Assembly: GCA_030035585.1 (NCBI GenBank)
Contig: CM057462.1
Location: 100,523,234-100,587,233, forward strand
Direction: 5' to 3'
DNA: 64,000 nucleotides
Origin: Dugong dugon
Lineage: Eukaryota > Chordata > Mammalia > Sirenia > Dugongidae
Positions within the stretch are counted from its first letter, which is position 1, and each line of letters begins with the position of its first letter. Positions 31,610-44,103 of the stretch are shown here, in pieces. The notes beneath the pieces are model-generated. The model was not told the origin of the DNA. It did no database searches and saw only the letters and a program-made list of their open reading frames with translations. Made by a program: the position numbers and the translations under genes.

Positions 31610-34600
31610 ATGACAGCAACAAACTCACTTCTATCAATAACTACACTGAAGGTAAATGGACTCAATGCACCCATAAAGAGACAGAGAGTGAGAGAATGGA
31701 TAAGAAAACAGGATCCATCAATATGCTGTCTACAAGAGACACACCTTAGAAACAAAGATGTGAATTTATTAAAAATCAAAGGTTAGAAAAAAATATATCG
31801 TGCTAACAACTACCAAAAAAGAGCAGGAGTAGCAATTCTAACCTCAGATAAAATAGACTTTAAAACAAAATCTACCAGAAAAGACAAAGAAGGACACTAT
31901 ATAATGACTAACGGGACGATCCATAATGAAGATATAACCATAATAAACATCTACACACCCAATGACAGGGCTCCAAATACAAAAACTCTAACAACACTGA
32001 AAAGAGAAATCAACAGTTCCAAAATAATAGTAGGAGACTTCAACACACCACTCTTGGTAAAGGACAGAACAACTAAGAAGAAACTCAGCAAAGACAAAGA
32101 AGACCTAAAGGGCACAATCAGCCAACTTGACCTCATAGACATATATAGAACACTCCATTCAACCACTGCAAAGTACACATTATTTTCCAATACACATGGA
32201 ACGTTGTTGAGAATAGACCACATCTTAGGCCACAGAGCAATCCTCAACAAGATCCAAAACGTTGACATAATTCAAAGTATCTTATCTGACCACAATGCCA
32301 TCAAGGTAGAAATTAACAATAGAAAGGGCAAGGAAAAAAAATCAATTTCATGGAAACTGAATAATCCCCTGCATACACATCAGTGGGTAATAGAAGAAAT
32401 CAGAGATGGAATCAAAAAATTCCTAGAATCAAATGAGAATGAAAACACATCATACCAAAACCTTTGGGACACAGCAAAGGCAGTCCTCAGAGGACAATTT
32501 ATAGCAATAGATGCACATATCAAAAAAGAAGAAAGGGACAAAATCAAAACATTAACTACAGAACCCAAACAAATAGAAAGAGAACAGCAAAAAAAGCCCA
32601 CAACCACCGGAAGAAAGGAAATAGTAAACATCAGAGCAGAAATCAATGAAATAGAGAACAGAAAAACAATAGAAAGAATCAACAAAACCAAAAGTTGGTT
32701 CTTTGAAAGAATCAACAAAATCGACAAACCACTGGCCAGACTGACAAAAGAAAAACAGGAGGGGACACAAATAACCCAAATAAGGAATGAAATGGGGGAC
32801 ATTACAACAGACCCAACTGAAATAAAAGGATTAAAAAGAATATCACAAATAACTATACTCCAACAAATTTGAAAACCTAGAGGAAATGGATAAATTTCTA
32901 GAAACACACGCCCTACCCAAACTACAACAAAGTGATGTTTAAAATCTGAACAGACCCATAACAAGAGAAGAGATTGAAAAGGTAATAAAAAACCTCCCAA
33001 CCAAAAAAAAAGCCCTGGCCCAGATGGCTTCACTGGAGAATTCTACAAAAAAATTTACAGAAGAGCTTGTACCAGTACTACTCAAGCTATTTCAGAGCAT
33101 AGAAAAGGAAGCAACACTTCCAAATTCATTCTATGAAGCCAGCATAATGCTGATACCAAAACCAGGCAAAGACATCACAAAAAAAGAAAATTACAGACCA
33201 ATATCTCTCATGAATATAGATGCAAAAATTCTGAACAAAATTCTAGCCAACAGAATTCAGCACCATATCAAAAAAATAATACACCACAACCAAGTAGGAT
33301 TCATACCAGGTATGCAAGGATGGTTCAACATTAGAAAATCAATCAACGTAATCCACCACATAAATAAAAGGAAAGAAAAGAATCACATGATCATCTCAAC
33401 TGACACAGAAAAGGCATTGACAAAGTCCAACACCCATTCCTGATAAAAAACTCTCAATAAAATAGGTATAGAATGAAAATTTCTCAATATAATAAAAAGC
33501 ATCTATGCAAAACAAATGGCCAACATCATTCTTAATGGAGAGAGGAGGAAAACATTCCACTTGAAAACAGTAACAAGACAAGGATGCCCTTTATCACCAC
33601 TCCTATTTAACATTGTGCTGAAAGTTCTAGCTAGAGCAATAAGGCAAGAAAAAGAAATAAAGGGCATCCAAATTGGTAATGAAGAAGTTAAACTGTCCCT
33701 GTTTGCAGATGATCTGATACTATACAAGGAAAACCCCAAAGACTCCACGAGAAAACTACTGGAACTAATAGAAAGATTCAGCAGAGTAGCAGAATACAAG
33801 ATAAACATTCAAAAATCAGTTGGATTCCTATACACCAATACGGAGAACAATGAAAAAGAAATCAGGAAAAGAACACCATTTATAATAGCCCATAAAAAGA
33901 TAAAATACTTAGGAATACATCTGACCAGGGATGTAAAAAACCTATACAAAAAAAAACTACAAAACACTATTGCATGAAACCCAAAGGGATCTACATAAAT
34001 GGAAAAACATACCATGCTCATGGATAGGCAGACTCAACATTGTGAAAATGACAATTGTACCCAAAGCAATACACAAATACAATGCAATCCCGATCCAAAT
34101 ACCAACAACATTCTTCAAAGAGATGGAAAAACTAATCATTAACTTTCTATGGAAAGAGAAGAAGCCCTGAATAAGTAAAGCACTACTGAAGAAAAAGGAT
34201 AAAGTTTGAGGACTCACACTACCTGACTTCAGAACCTACTATACAGCTACAGTAGTCAGAACAGCCTGGTACTGGTACTATGACAGATGCATTGACCAAT
34301 GGAACAAAATTGAGAACCCAGCTGTAAATGCAACCACCTACAGTCACCCGATCTTTGAAAAGGGCCCAAAGTCCATCCAATGGGGAAAAGACAGTCTTTT
34401 TAACAAATGGTGCTGGCAAAACTGGATATCCATCTGCAAAAAAAATGAAACAGGACCCATACCTCACACCATATACAAAAACTACTTCAAAATCGATCAA
34501 AAACATGAATATAAAGCCTAAAACTATAAAGTTGATAGAAGAAAAAATAGGACCAACACTATAGGCCTTAATACACACCTTTAACAGGATACAAACCATA

Positions 34601-35424
34601 ACCATCAATGCAGAAACCCCAACAGATAAGCTAGATAACTGGGATCTTCTAAAAATCAAACACCTATGCTCTTCAAAAGACTTCACAAAAAGGATAAAAA
34701 AAGAACCTACAGACTGGGAAAAAATTTTGGACAGTACAAGGCAGACAAAGGTCTACTCTCCATAATCTACAAGAAAATCCAACACCTCTACAACAAAAAG
34801 ACAAATAATCCTATTAAAAAATGGGCAAAGGAAATGAACAGACACTTCACCAAAGAAGACATTCAAATGGCCAACAGACTCATGAGGAAATGCTCTTGAT
34901 CACTAGCCATTAGAAAAATGCAAATTAAAACCACAATGAGATACCATCTCACCTCGGCATTACTGGCACAAATCCAAAACACTGGAAATAACAAATGTTG
35001 GAGGGGCTGCGGGGAGATCGGAACTCTTATGCACTGCTGGTGGGAATGCAAAATGATATGACCATTTTGGAAAATGATATGACACTTCCTCAGAAATCTA
35101 GAAATAGAGATACCATTTCAATCCAGCAATCCCACTCCTAGGAATATAACCTAGAGAAATGAGTCGTCACTCGAATAGACATATGCACCCCTACGTTCAT
35201 GGCAGCATTGTTCACAATAGCAAAACGATGGAAACAACCTAGATGCCCATCAACAGATGAATGCATAAACTATGGTACATACACACAATGCAGTACTATG
35301 CAACGAGAAAGAACAAGAATGAGTCTGTGAAGCATCTCATAACATGGATGAAACTGGATGACATTATGTTGAGTGAAATAAGTCTATCACAAAAGGACAA
35401 ATATTGTATGAGACCTCTATTGTA
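31610..35424 (+). pseudogene. L1-2 ORF2 (endonuclease/reverse transcriptase), broken
   Basis: About 1,271 codons by homology, close to the usual L1 ORF2 length. The start is ATG 31610. A TAG at 31784 is followed by an open stretch to 32872 containing the APE endonuclease motifs GDFNTP, RIDHILGH and SDHNAI. A frameshift near 32840 breaks the link to the RT. RT segments are open at 33024-33443 (with [33 protein letters not shown]) and 33516-33977 ([13 protein letters not shown] and FADD, about 33704-33715). A 1-base deletion at 33417-33418 lies in RT motif A, shared with L1-1. The CCHC knuckle is intact (about 34996-35049). Not functional as it stands. Confidence 0.94.
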
Positions 35425-36599
35425 AAAACCCATGAAAAAGTTCACACACAAAATGTAACAATCTTTTTTGGTTACCAGGGATGGGAGAGGTGGGGGGGAA
35501 GTACTAAATAGGCAATATATAAGTGGTATCTTGTGTGAAGGGTGAGACAGTACGCAATACAAGGGAAACTAGCACAACTTGTACAAGAAAAGGTCATGGA
35601 AGCCCCATAGACACATCCAAACTCCCTGAGGGACTGAATTGCTGGGCGGAGAGCTGTGGGGAGCATGGTCTCGGGGAACATCTAGCTCAATTGGCATAAC
35701 ACAGTTCATAAAGACAATGTTCTGCATTCTACCTTGGTGAGTAGTGTCTGGGGTCTTAAAAGCCTGTGAGCGGCCATCTAAGATACTCCACTGGTCTCAT
35801 CCCTTCGGGAGCAAGGGAGAATGAAGAAAACAAGATACAAGGAAAAGATTAGACCAAAGGACTAATTGTCCACAGCTACCAAGGCCTCCACCGGACTGAG
35901 TCCAGTACAACCAGACGGTGCCTGGCTACCACCACTGACTGTTCTGACCAGGATCACAACAGAGGGTTCTGGACAGAGCTGGAGAAGGATGTAGAACATA
36001 ATTCTAACTCACACAAAAAAAAGACCAGGTTTACTGGCCTAAAGGAGACTGGAGAAACCTTGAGAGTATGGCCCCCAGGCACCCTCTTGGCTCAGTGGTG
36101 AAGTTATCTCTGAGGTTCACCATTCAGCCTGGGAGTGGACAGCCCTGTAAAACCAAATGGGACTAATGAGGTACAGTAGTCCAGTGACAAGGGCCAGAAG
36201 GCAGAAGGGGACAAGGAAGCTGGTGATAGGGAACCCAAGTTTGAGTAAGGATATTGTTAATATGTTGTGAGATTGTTAACCATTGTCATAGGACAACATG
36301 TGTAGTAACCGTTAAATGAGAAACTGTTTTGTTCTGTAAGCCTTCATCTTAAGTGAGAATACCAGCGCAATTGGAAGAGCGTAATCAATGTCACTGAACT
36401 GTGCATGTAGAAATTTTTGAAATGGTGTATCTTTGGCTATCTGCATTTTCACCAAAAAAAAAAAAAAAGTTGAGAAGTTAGAGGGTTGACATATTGTGGG
36501 GTTGTTAACCAATGTCATAAAACAATATGTGTACTACTGTTTCATGAGAAACTATTTGTTCTGTAAACCTTCACCTGAAGTACAATTTAAAAAATAAAT
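35425..36599 (+). other. L1-2 3' UTR with duplicated tail
   Basis: About 1.17 kb. Tail module at about 36228-36352 and again at about 36470-36592, separated by an old-L1-like end and an A15 run (about 36453-36468). Same arrangement as L1-1, though the middle is shorter by an internal deletion. Ends in an A/TAAA-rich stretch before the TSD. Confidence 0.85.
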
Positions 36600-36614
36600 A
36601 AATAAATGTGGTAG
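36600..36614 (+). repeat. 15-bp target-site duplication, right copy of L1-2
   Basis: 'aaataaatgtggtag', identical to 28215-28229. Confidence 0.95.
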
Positions 36615-37025
36615 TTACATAAGATGATTTATCATTTTTATTATGAAAAACATGCTTTCAAAAACACTCTCCAGATCTCCTTTTCTGAAAAAAGCAGCTG
36701 CAACAACAGAAACAATAAAACTTTCACGACAAACAATTGGTCAGGTTTATTACAAGCCATAACGTCAGCTGTCAAAATGATTACTTCCTCAAATTGACCT
36801 TCTTTAACCTAGCAGCTCTAAAATTTCTCTTCTTGGCTCTTCAATATGCAGTTTGATCACCAGATCTAGAAAAAACTATCTTGTAATAAAATATCATTAG
36901 GGTTACATGTGGTTTATATTTTAAACCAGAGATAAACGGAGTCTATAGTGAACCTATCAGGATGACCTGATCCAAAAGTCAAGTACAGGAAAACATCTAA
37001 TGAACTGGGAAAGAATCAAATAGTT
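36615..37025. other. Unique sequence between L1-2 and L1-3
   Basis: About 410 bases of AT-rich sequence without a recognised feature. It proves that L1-2 and L1-3 are separate insertions. Confidence 0.6.
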
Positions 37026-38697
37026 GACTCAAATGAAGCAATAAAGAGCTCAACCAAGTGCTGAATAGGATAAGAAACTGACAGAGAACAGAGAACAAGG
37101 AGAGTTATGGAGTTGAGGTCCCCTACCAGTGACATGGACTCGCTATTTTGGACCTCAGCCACCAAGAACGGTAGACACAGAGTACGGGAAGGCAATTTCA
37201 TGGGGCTCCCAACAGGAGACTGAGCACCCAGTAACCAGGGATATTTGCTTTCTGACCCTCGATCCTTCTTCTGTCTCCATGGATTCTGCTGCTTTCTGGC
37301 AGGCCATGGAGACGTCAACTCCTTGAAGCTTGGATTCACCCTATCCCATTGTCTGGGTCCTTCAGTGCCATTTTTGTGTTGCTGTTGTTGTTTTTTTGGC
37401 TTCTTTTTGTTTCTTCTCTCTCTCTCTCACTGTCTTCTTTCCTTTCTCTTGTCCGGCTGGCACCATGCGCTGTCTCTGCCTATTCTCGATGGGTTGTGCT
37501 GCACTTCTTGGCTGGGGATCTGCCAGCACATGGCTTCCCCAGTCTGCACTGCCCCGCCAATGGGATCCCCCAGCACCACTTTTTTTTCCTCAGTTTCTCA
37601 TCTTTCTTTACCTTCCTTCCTTTCCCTTCTCCTGCCCACCTCGCCACGTGTGCCATCTGCATTTCTTCGGGATGGGCTGTGCCTCACTGGCCAGCTGGGG
37701 AGCTGCCAGCTCACAGCTTTCCCAGTCCATGCCACCCTGACGGTGAGCTCCCATGGCACTGTTTTTCTCTTTTTTTTTCTTCTTTCTCAGTTTCTTGCCT
37801 CTCTATCCTTCCTTCTTTTCCTTTCTCCCACTGTCCTGGTCACATGTGCTGTCTCTGCCTCTTCTAGACAGGCAGTGCCACAATGCCCAACTGGGAAGCC
37901 TCCAGCACATGGCTTTCCCGGTCTACAATGCTCCACCAGTGGTCTCCCACAGCACCATTTTTTTTTTTTCTTTTTTGGTTTCTTATCTCTCTCTCCCTTC
38001 CTTCATCTCCATTCTCCTGCCCATCAAGCTGCATATGCCATCTCTGCCCCTTCTTGATGGGCTCTGCCACACCACTTGACTAGAGAGCCACTGGCACACA
38101 GTTTCCCCAGCCCGTGCCACCACAATGGCAGGCTCCATCAGCACCTTTTTTTTTTTTTTTTTTGGTTTCTTACCATGTCGCCATTTTATTCACTTTTTGT
38201 TTTTATTTTTTCTTCATTTTTTTACTTCTGTTTATCTCTCTTCTTTCACTTTTCCCCACACCCACTTAGCTCCACAAATCACATCCTCCTCTTTCCCTCC
38301 TGCCTATCTGCACTGAGTGCCAAGCATCACACCCCCAAGTGGCACAAGCACGGACTATAGGACCCCACCCTGCACTACCCCACAGTCCCATACTGTCAGC
38401 CCCAGTACATATTGCAAACAACCCATCCCCACCACTCCCCCTCCAATGGACCTGCCTTGCTACACAATAACTGAGAGACCAGCCCTGCCCACCTGGACAA
38501 AGTAGCGAGAAGCATAATGCACAAGGACGAGCAAACAGCTAAGCATACTCAGCCCAACTACCCAGACATAACCAAATAAAACCAAAAAGTAGGACAAAAG
38601 ATACAAACAAAAAAATCTACAGTCAGTAAATGAAGAAAATAATTCCTGAATGTCCTGGTTACAGCAGACAATATCAAAACATATATAAAGGACAGGG
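37026..38697 (+). promoter_or_regulatory. L1-3 5' UTR with ~190-bp repeat array
   Basis: Shares its first ~110 and last ~400 bases with L1-1/L1-2. The middle (about 37440-38170) is about four diverged units, each with a 'gctgtctctgcc'-like start (37471, 37651, 37850, 38039), an 'agctgccagc ... cacagctttcccagtc' core and a T-rich end with 'tttctca/tttctta'. Unit spacing is 180, 199 and 189 bases. Resembles in design the monomer promoters of rodent L1s; promoter activity is inferred. Confidence 0.8.
37440..38170 (+). repeat. Four tandem ~190-bp diverged units
   Basis: Landmark phases 37471, 37651, 37850 and 38039. The same base order recurs in each unit, and each ends in a T/C-rich tract. Units are clearly diverged from one another, so the array is old or composite. 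Confidence 0.8.
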
Positions 38698-39660
38698 GGT
38701 CTCCAGAAAGCACCCAAAATAAAACACCAGATAACCTTCCAGTAGAAAGGGTGATGGAACTACCTGATAGGAAATTCAAAACTCTAATATTCAGGGCTCT
38801 CCAAGAGTTGAAGGAAAACACAGCCAAAAATAAGGAAAAAATAGAAAAAATAATGGAAAAGACAGAAAAAATCATAGAAAAGACAGACAAAACAATGTAA
38901 AAATTCAGGAAAATAACAGAAGAACAAAATGTCAAAATAAACAACTAGAAATCATACAAAAACAGCAATTAGAAATCCAAAAGATAAACAATATTTTAGA
39001 AATAGACGGTGTCATAGAAGGTTTTAGGAGCAAATTTGAAACAATGGAACACAGGGTCATCGAAATTGAAGACAAATCCTTGGATACCACTTTGAGGAAA
39101 AATCAGAGAAAAGAGCGAAAAAAAATGAAGAACCCTGAGAACAATGTGGGATATAATCAAAAGCAAAAATTTATGTGTGATTGGAGTTTCAGAACGGGGG
39201 GATAAAGTGAGAAACATAGAGAGGATCACTGAAGAATTAATAACTGCAAAGTTCCCTAATATTATGAAAGATGAAAAGCTGACCATCCAAAAAGTTCAAT
39301 GAACACCATATAGGATAGAGCCCAAAAGAAAATCACCAAGGCATATCATAATCACATCACTAAAACCAAAGACAAAGAAAGAATTCTGAGAGCAGCTGAG
39401 AAAAATGAAGTCACATACAAAGGTGAAACAATAAGACTAAACACTGGTTACTCAGCAGAAACCATTCAGGCAAGATGGCAATGGGATGACATATATAAAA
39501 TCCTGAAAGAAAAAAGTTGTCAGCCAAGAATAATATATCCTGTAAAACTTTCTCTCAAATATGATGGTGAAAATAGGAAATTTCCAGAGAAACAGAAATT
39601 AAGGGATTAGGTAAAAACCAAACCAAACTTATAAGAATTATTAAAGCAGGCCCTTCACTC
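38698..39660 (+). pseudogene. L1-3 ORF1, degraded
   Basis: Homologous to ORF1 of the other copies. The start codon equivalent (about 38696-38701) is lost and several in-frame stops occur in the coiled-coil and C-terminal regions. The 'caagaataatatatcctg' and 'caaatatgatggtgaaaata' segments mark the C-terminal domain. More decayed than in L1-1 and L1-2. Confidence 0.85.
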
Positions 39661-40115
39661 TGAAAGCCAATAACATTAGACAACAACATGAAACTAGGAC
39701 ACAAGACACCATCAGGCAGATATCAACCTAGGTAATGAATTATCAAGGATAAAACAGAACTAAAAGATTTACAAGAGGGAACTAGAGAGATCAATCTGTA
39801 AATGGCAACGTCAGAACAATAAAAGAGGAAATAAATGCTGTAGGTACTGAATTTTCAAATGGAGAGGAATTCAAGGTGATATCAAGTAATAAAAGATTGG
39901 CTTAAACTTAGGAATATAGGGATAAATTTCAAGGTAACCACAACGAAAGTTAATGAAACTACTCATTAAAAAAAAGAAGAGAAACCAAGTTTCAGTAAAC
40001 ACAAAATCTACAGAAATAAAAGAAATGGAAAAAAATCCACAAACAAAAGGAATTCAGCACAGAAGAGTAAGCGGAACAAAGAAAACGTCAGCACCACAGA
40101 AAAAAGCACTACAAA
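39661..40115 (+). other. L1-3 inter-ORF spacer
   Basis: About 455 bases, homologous to the spacers of the other copies. From ATG 39953 a lysine-rich frame is open for 85 codons to 40210. It matches the L1-2 small frame in about 35 codons (K-N-P-Q-T-K, T-K-K-T-S-A-P stretches) and then, through a 1-base difference, runs on over the ORF2 start. Confidence 0.6.
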
Positions 40116-43100
40116 ATGATAGCAATAAACTCACACCTATCAATGATCACATTGAAGGTAAAAGGCTTAAATGCACCCATAAAGAGATGGAGAGTGACAG
40201 AAAGGATTAAAAAAAAAAAAAAAAGGGACCCATCAATATGCTGTCTACAAGTGACACAAGTTAGAAACAAAGACATAAATGTATTAAAAATCAAAAGATG
40301 GAAAAAATTATATCAAGCAAACAGCAACCAAAAAAGAGCAGAGTGGCAATACTAATCTCAGATAAAATGGACTTTAAAACAAAATCCACCATAAAAGTCA
40401 AAGAAGGGTATTATATAATGATTAAAGGGACAATCCACCAAAAAGAAATAACCATAATAAATATCTATGCACCCAATGACAGCACTCAAAAACTCATAAA
40501 ACAAATTCTAATGGCACTGAAAAGAGAGATATATCATTCCACAATAATAGCAGGAGACTTCAACACACTACTCTTGGTAAAGAACAGAACATCTAGAAAG
40601 AAACTCAACAAAGATACAGAAGATCTAAAGGCCACAATCAACCAGCTTGACTTCATACACATATATAGAACACTCCACCCAACAGCATCAACGTACACAT
40701 TCTTTTCTACCACACATGGAACATTCTCCAGAATAGACCACATCTTAGGCCACAAAGCAACCCTCAACAAAATCCAAAATAATAAGACAATACAAAGTCT
40801 CTTCTCTGATCACAATGCCATCAAAGTAGAAATTAATAACAGGAAGAACAAGGAAAAAAAATCAAATACATGGAAACTGAATAACACCCTGCTTAAAACC
40901 CCTGGGTAATAGAAGAAATCAAAGATGGAATCAAAAAATTCCTAGACTCAAACAAGAATGAAAACACATCATATCAAAACTTCTGGGCACACAGAAAAGG
41001 CAGTGCTCAGAGGTCAATTTATAGCAATAGATACATATGTCAAAAAAAAGAAAGGGATGAAATCAAAATATTACCTACACAACTTGTACAAATAGAAAGA
41101 GAGCAGCAAAATAAGCCCACAGCCACCAGAAGAAAGGAAATAATAAAGATCAGAGCCAAAATAAATGAAATAGATAATAGAAAAACAACAGAAAGAATCA
41201 AAAAACCAACAGTTGGTTTTTTGAAAGAATCAAAAAAGTTGACAAACCATTGTTCAAACTGACAAAAGAAAAACAGGAAAGCATGCAAATAACCCAAGTA
41301 AGAAATTAAATGGGAGACAATACAACAGACCCACCTGAAATAAAAAGGATCATAACAGAGTACTACAAAAAACTATATTTCAACAAATTTTAAAACCAAG
41401 AGGAAACAGATAAATTTCTAGAAACACATTACCTATGCAAACTAACAAAAACTGAACCTGAAAATCTGAACAGACCCATAACAAGGGAAGAGATTGAAAA
41501 GGTAATTTAAAAAAACCCCAACGAAAAAAGAAGCCCTGGCTCAGATGGCTTCGCTGGAGAATTCTACCAAACATTCAGGTAAGAGCTTGCACCAATAGTA
41601 TTTAAACTATTTCAGAACACAGAAAAGGAAGGGATACTTCTGAATTCATTCTATAAAGCCAGCATAACCCTGATACCAAAACCAAGCAAAGACTCCACAA
41701 AAAAAGAAAATTACAGACCAATATCTCTCATGAATACAGATGCAAAAATTTTCAACAAAATTCTAGCCAATAGAATCCAGCATCATATTAAAAAAATAAT
41801 AAACCACAACCAAGTGGGATTCATACCAGGTATGCAAGGACGGTTCAACATTAGAAAATCAACCATCATAATCCACTACATAAATGAAAGAAAATAAAGA
41901 ACCACATCATCATCTCAATTGATGCAGAAAAGGCATTCCACAAAGTCCAACACCCATTCCTGATAAAAATTCTCAATAAAATAGGTATAGAAGGGAAATC
42001 CCTCAACATAATGAAGAGCATGTATACAAAACCAACAGCCAACATCATTCTTAATGGAGAGAGGCTGAAAACATTCTCTTTGAGGACAGGAACAAGACAA
42101 GGATGCCCTTTATCATCACTCCTATTTGACATTGTGCTGGAAGTCCTAGCTAGAGCAATACAGCAAGAAAAAGAAGTAAAGGACATCCATTTTGATAAGG
42201 AAGAAGTAAAGTTGTCCCTATTTGCAGATGATATGATACTATTCATAAAGAACCCAAAAGACTCCATGAGAAAACTACTGGAACTAATAGAAAGATTCAA
42301 CAGAGTAGTAGGATACAAGATAAATGTACAAAAATCAGTTGGATACCTATACACAAATAAAGAGAACTATGAAAAGGAAATCAGGAAAAAAATACTGTTT
42401 ATAACCTACTGCCATAGAGTAAATTCCAACCCATTGCAACCGTATAGGACAGAGGAGTACTTCCTCATAGAATTTCCAAGCAGTGGCTGGTGGATTGGAA
42501 TTCCCAACCTTTTGGTTACCACCTAATGTTTAACCACTGCAACCACCAGGGCTCCATATAGCCCCTAAAAAAAATAAAATACTTAGGAATAAATCTAATC
42601 AGGAATGTAAAAGACCTATACAAAGAAAACTACAAAATACTATTGTAAGAAACCAAAAGATACCTACATAAATGGAAAAACATACCATGCTCATGGATAG
42701 GTAGACTTAACATTGTGAAAATGTCAATTCTACCAAAATTCTACCCAAAGCAATCTACCAATACAATGCAATCCAGGTCCAAATACCAACAACATTCTTT
42801 AATAAGATGGAAAAACTAATTATTAACTTTATATGGAAAGGGAAGAGGCCCGGGAAAAGTAAAGCACTAATGAAGAAGAAGAATAAAGAAAGAGGACTCA
42901 CACTACCTGACCTTAGAACCTGCTATACAGCTACTGTGCTGTAGTCAAAACAGCCTGGTACTGGTACAAAGACAAACATATTGACCAGTGGAACAGAATT
43001 GAGAACTCAGATGTAAATCCACCCACCTATGGTCACTTGATCTTCGACAAAGGCCCAAAGCCTCTCAAATGGGGGAAAGACAGTCTTTTTAACTAATGGT

Positions 43101-44103
43101 GCTGGCAAAACTGGATGTCCATCTGCAAAAAAAATGAAACAGGACCCATACCTCACACCATACACAAAAAACTAATTCAAAATGAGTGAAAGACCTAAAT
43201 ATAAAACCAAAAACTATAAAGATCATAGAAGAAAAAATAGGGTCAATGCTAGAGGCCCTAATACACAACATTAAGAGGATACTAACCATAACTAACAATA
43301 CACAAACACCAGAAGATAAGCTAGATAACTGGAATATTTTAAAAATTAAACACTTATGCTCACCAAAAGACTTCACCAAAAGAGTAAAAAGAGAACCTAC
43401 AGACTGAGAAAAAATCCGACAAAGGTCTAATCTCTAAAATCTACAGGAAAATCCAACACCTCTACAACAAAAAGACAAATAATCCAATTAAAAAATGAGC
43501 AAAGGATATGAACAGACACTTCACCAAAGAAGACATTCAGGTGGCTAACAGACACATGACGAAAGGCTCATGATCACTAGCCAATAGAGAAATATAAATA
43601 AAACTTCAGTGAGATACCATCTCACACTGACATTACTGGCAGGAATCAAAAACATAGAAAATAACAAATGTTGGAGAGGCTGCGCGGAGAATGAAACTCT
43701 TATGCACTGCTGGTGGGAATGCAAAATGGTACAACAATTTTGAAAAACAATACGGTGCTTCCTTAAAAAGCTAGAAATAGAAATACCATATGATCCAGCA
43801 ATCCCACTCCTAGGACTATATCCTAGAGAAACAAGAGCCATCACACGAACAGACATATGCACACTCATGTTCATTGCAGCATTATTCACAATAGAAAAAA
43901 GATGGAAAAAACCTAAGTGCCCATTAACAAATGAATGGATAAACAAACTATGGTACACACACACAATGGAATACTAAGCAACAATAAAGAACAATGATGA
44001 ATCTGAGAAACATCTCACAATGTGAATGAATTTGGAGGGCATTATGCTGAGCGAAATAAGTCAACCACAAAAAGACAAATATTGTATGAGACCACTACTA
44101 TAA
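40116..44103 (+). pseudogene. L1-3 ORF2, broken and SINE-interrupted
   Basis: Start ATG 40116. An A16 run (40209-40224) lies where L1-1 also has an expanded run, and a 1-base loss near 40340 shifts frame. The endonuclease is open at 40298-40909 with GDFNT, RIDHILGH and SDHNAI. The RT is open at 42011-42402 with [12 protein letters not shown] and FADD; motif A keeps its length but reads F-H where F-D is usual (about 41936-41941). An AfroSINE at 42403-42555 interrupts the RT. The CCHC knuckle (about 43669-43725) is intact. Without the SINE, the length (about 3.83 kb) equals that of L1-2 ORF2. Confidence 0.92.
42403..42555 (-). mobile_element. AfroSINE, short subtype, inside L1-3 ORF2
   Basis: Minus strand: head 'ggagccctggtggttgcagt', 'aaccaaaaggttgggaattc', 'tggaaattctatgaggaag', tail 'gttgcaatgggttggaattt'. 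Comparison with L1-1/L1-2 shows it splits the 'tttata...agccc' text. The duplicated bases are few (about 'ata'), so the TSD is weak. Confidence 0.92.

Larger units (their letters stand above)
28230..36599 (+). mobile_element. L1-2: full-length L1 LINE
   Basis: An 8.37-kb element with the same plan as L1-1. It has 5' UTR 28230-30160, ORF1 30161-31202, spacer 31203-31609, ORF2 31610-35424 and 3' UTR to 36599. The 15-bp TSD and a 5' end matching that of L1-1 ('ggacttccgg') show a complete insertion. It is longer than L1-1 mainly because of a 283-bp tandem duplication in the 5' UTR. Both ORFs are broken, but the endonuclease and RT catalytic motifs remain readable. Confidence 0.97.

Noticed and set aside
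32380-33033. A 217-codon minus-strand open frame and several other antisense frames over L1 ORF2
   Set aside because: Antisense shadows of the A-rich L1 coding strand. The sense strand carries clear endonuclease/RT motifs.
31610-35424. L1-2 as a live retrotransposon
   Set aside because: TAG at 31784, frameshifts near 32840 and 33417, a lost ORF1 start, a stop at 30212 and the ORF1 triplication make it inactive.
37245-38057. A 270-codon open frame on the plus strand (and overlapping 172- and 136-codon frames)
   Set aside because: It lies in the T/C-rich L1-3 5' UTR repeat units, where stop codons are rare on this strand. The predicted protein is low-complexity (Phe, Ser, Leu), the overlapping frames are equally open, and the frame is not kept in L1-1 or L1-2.
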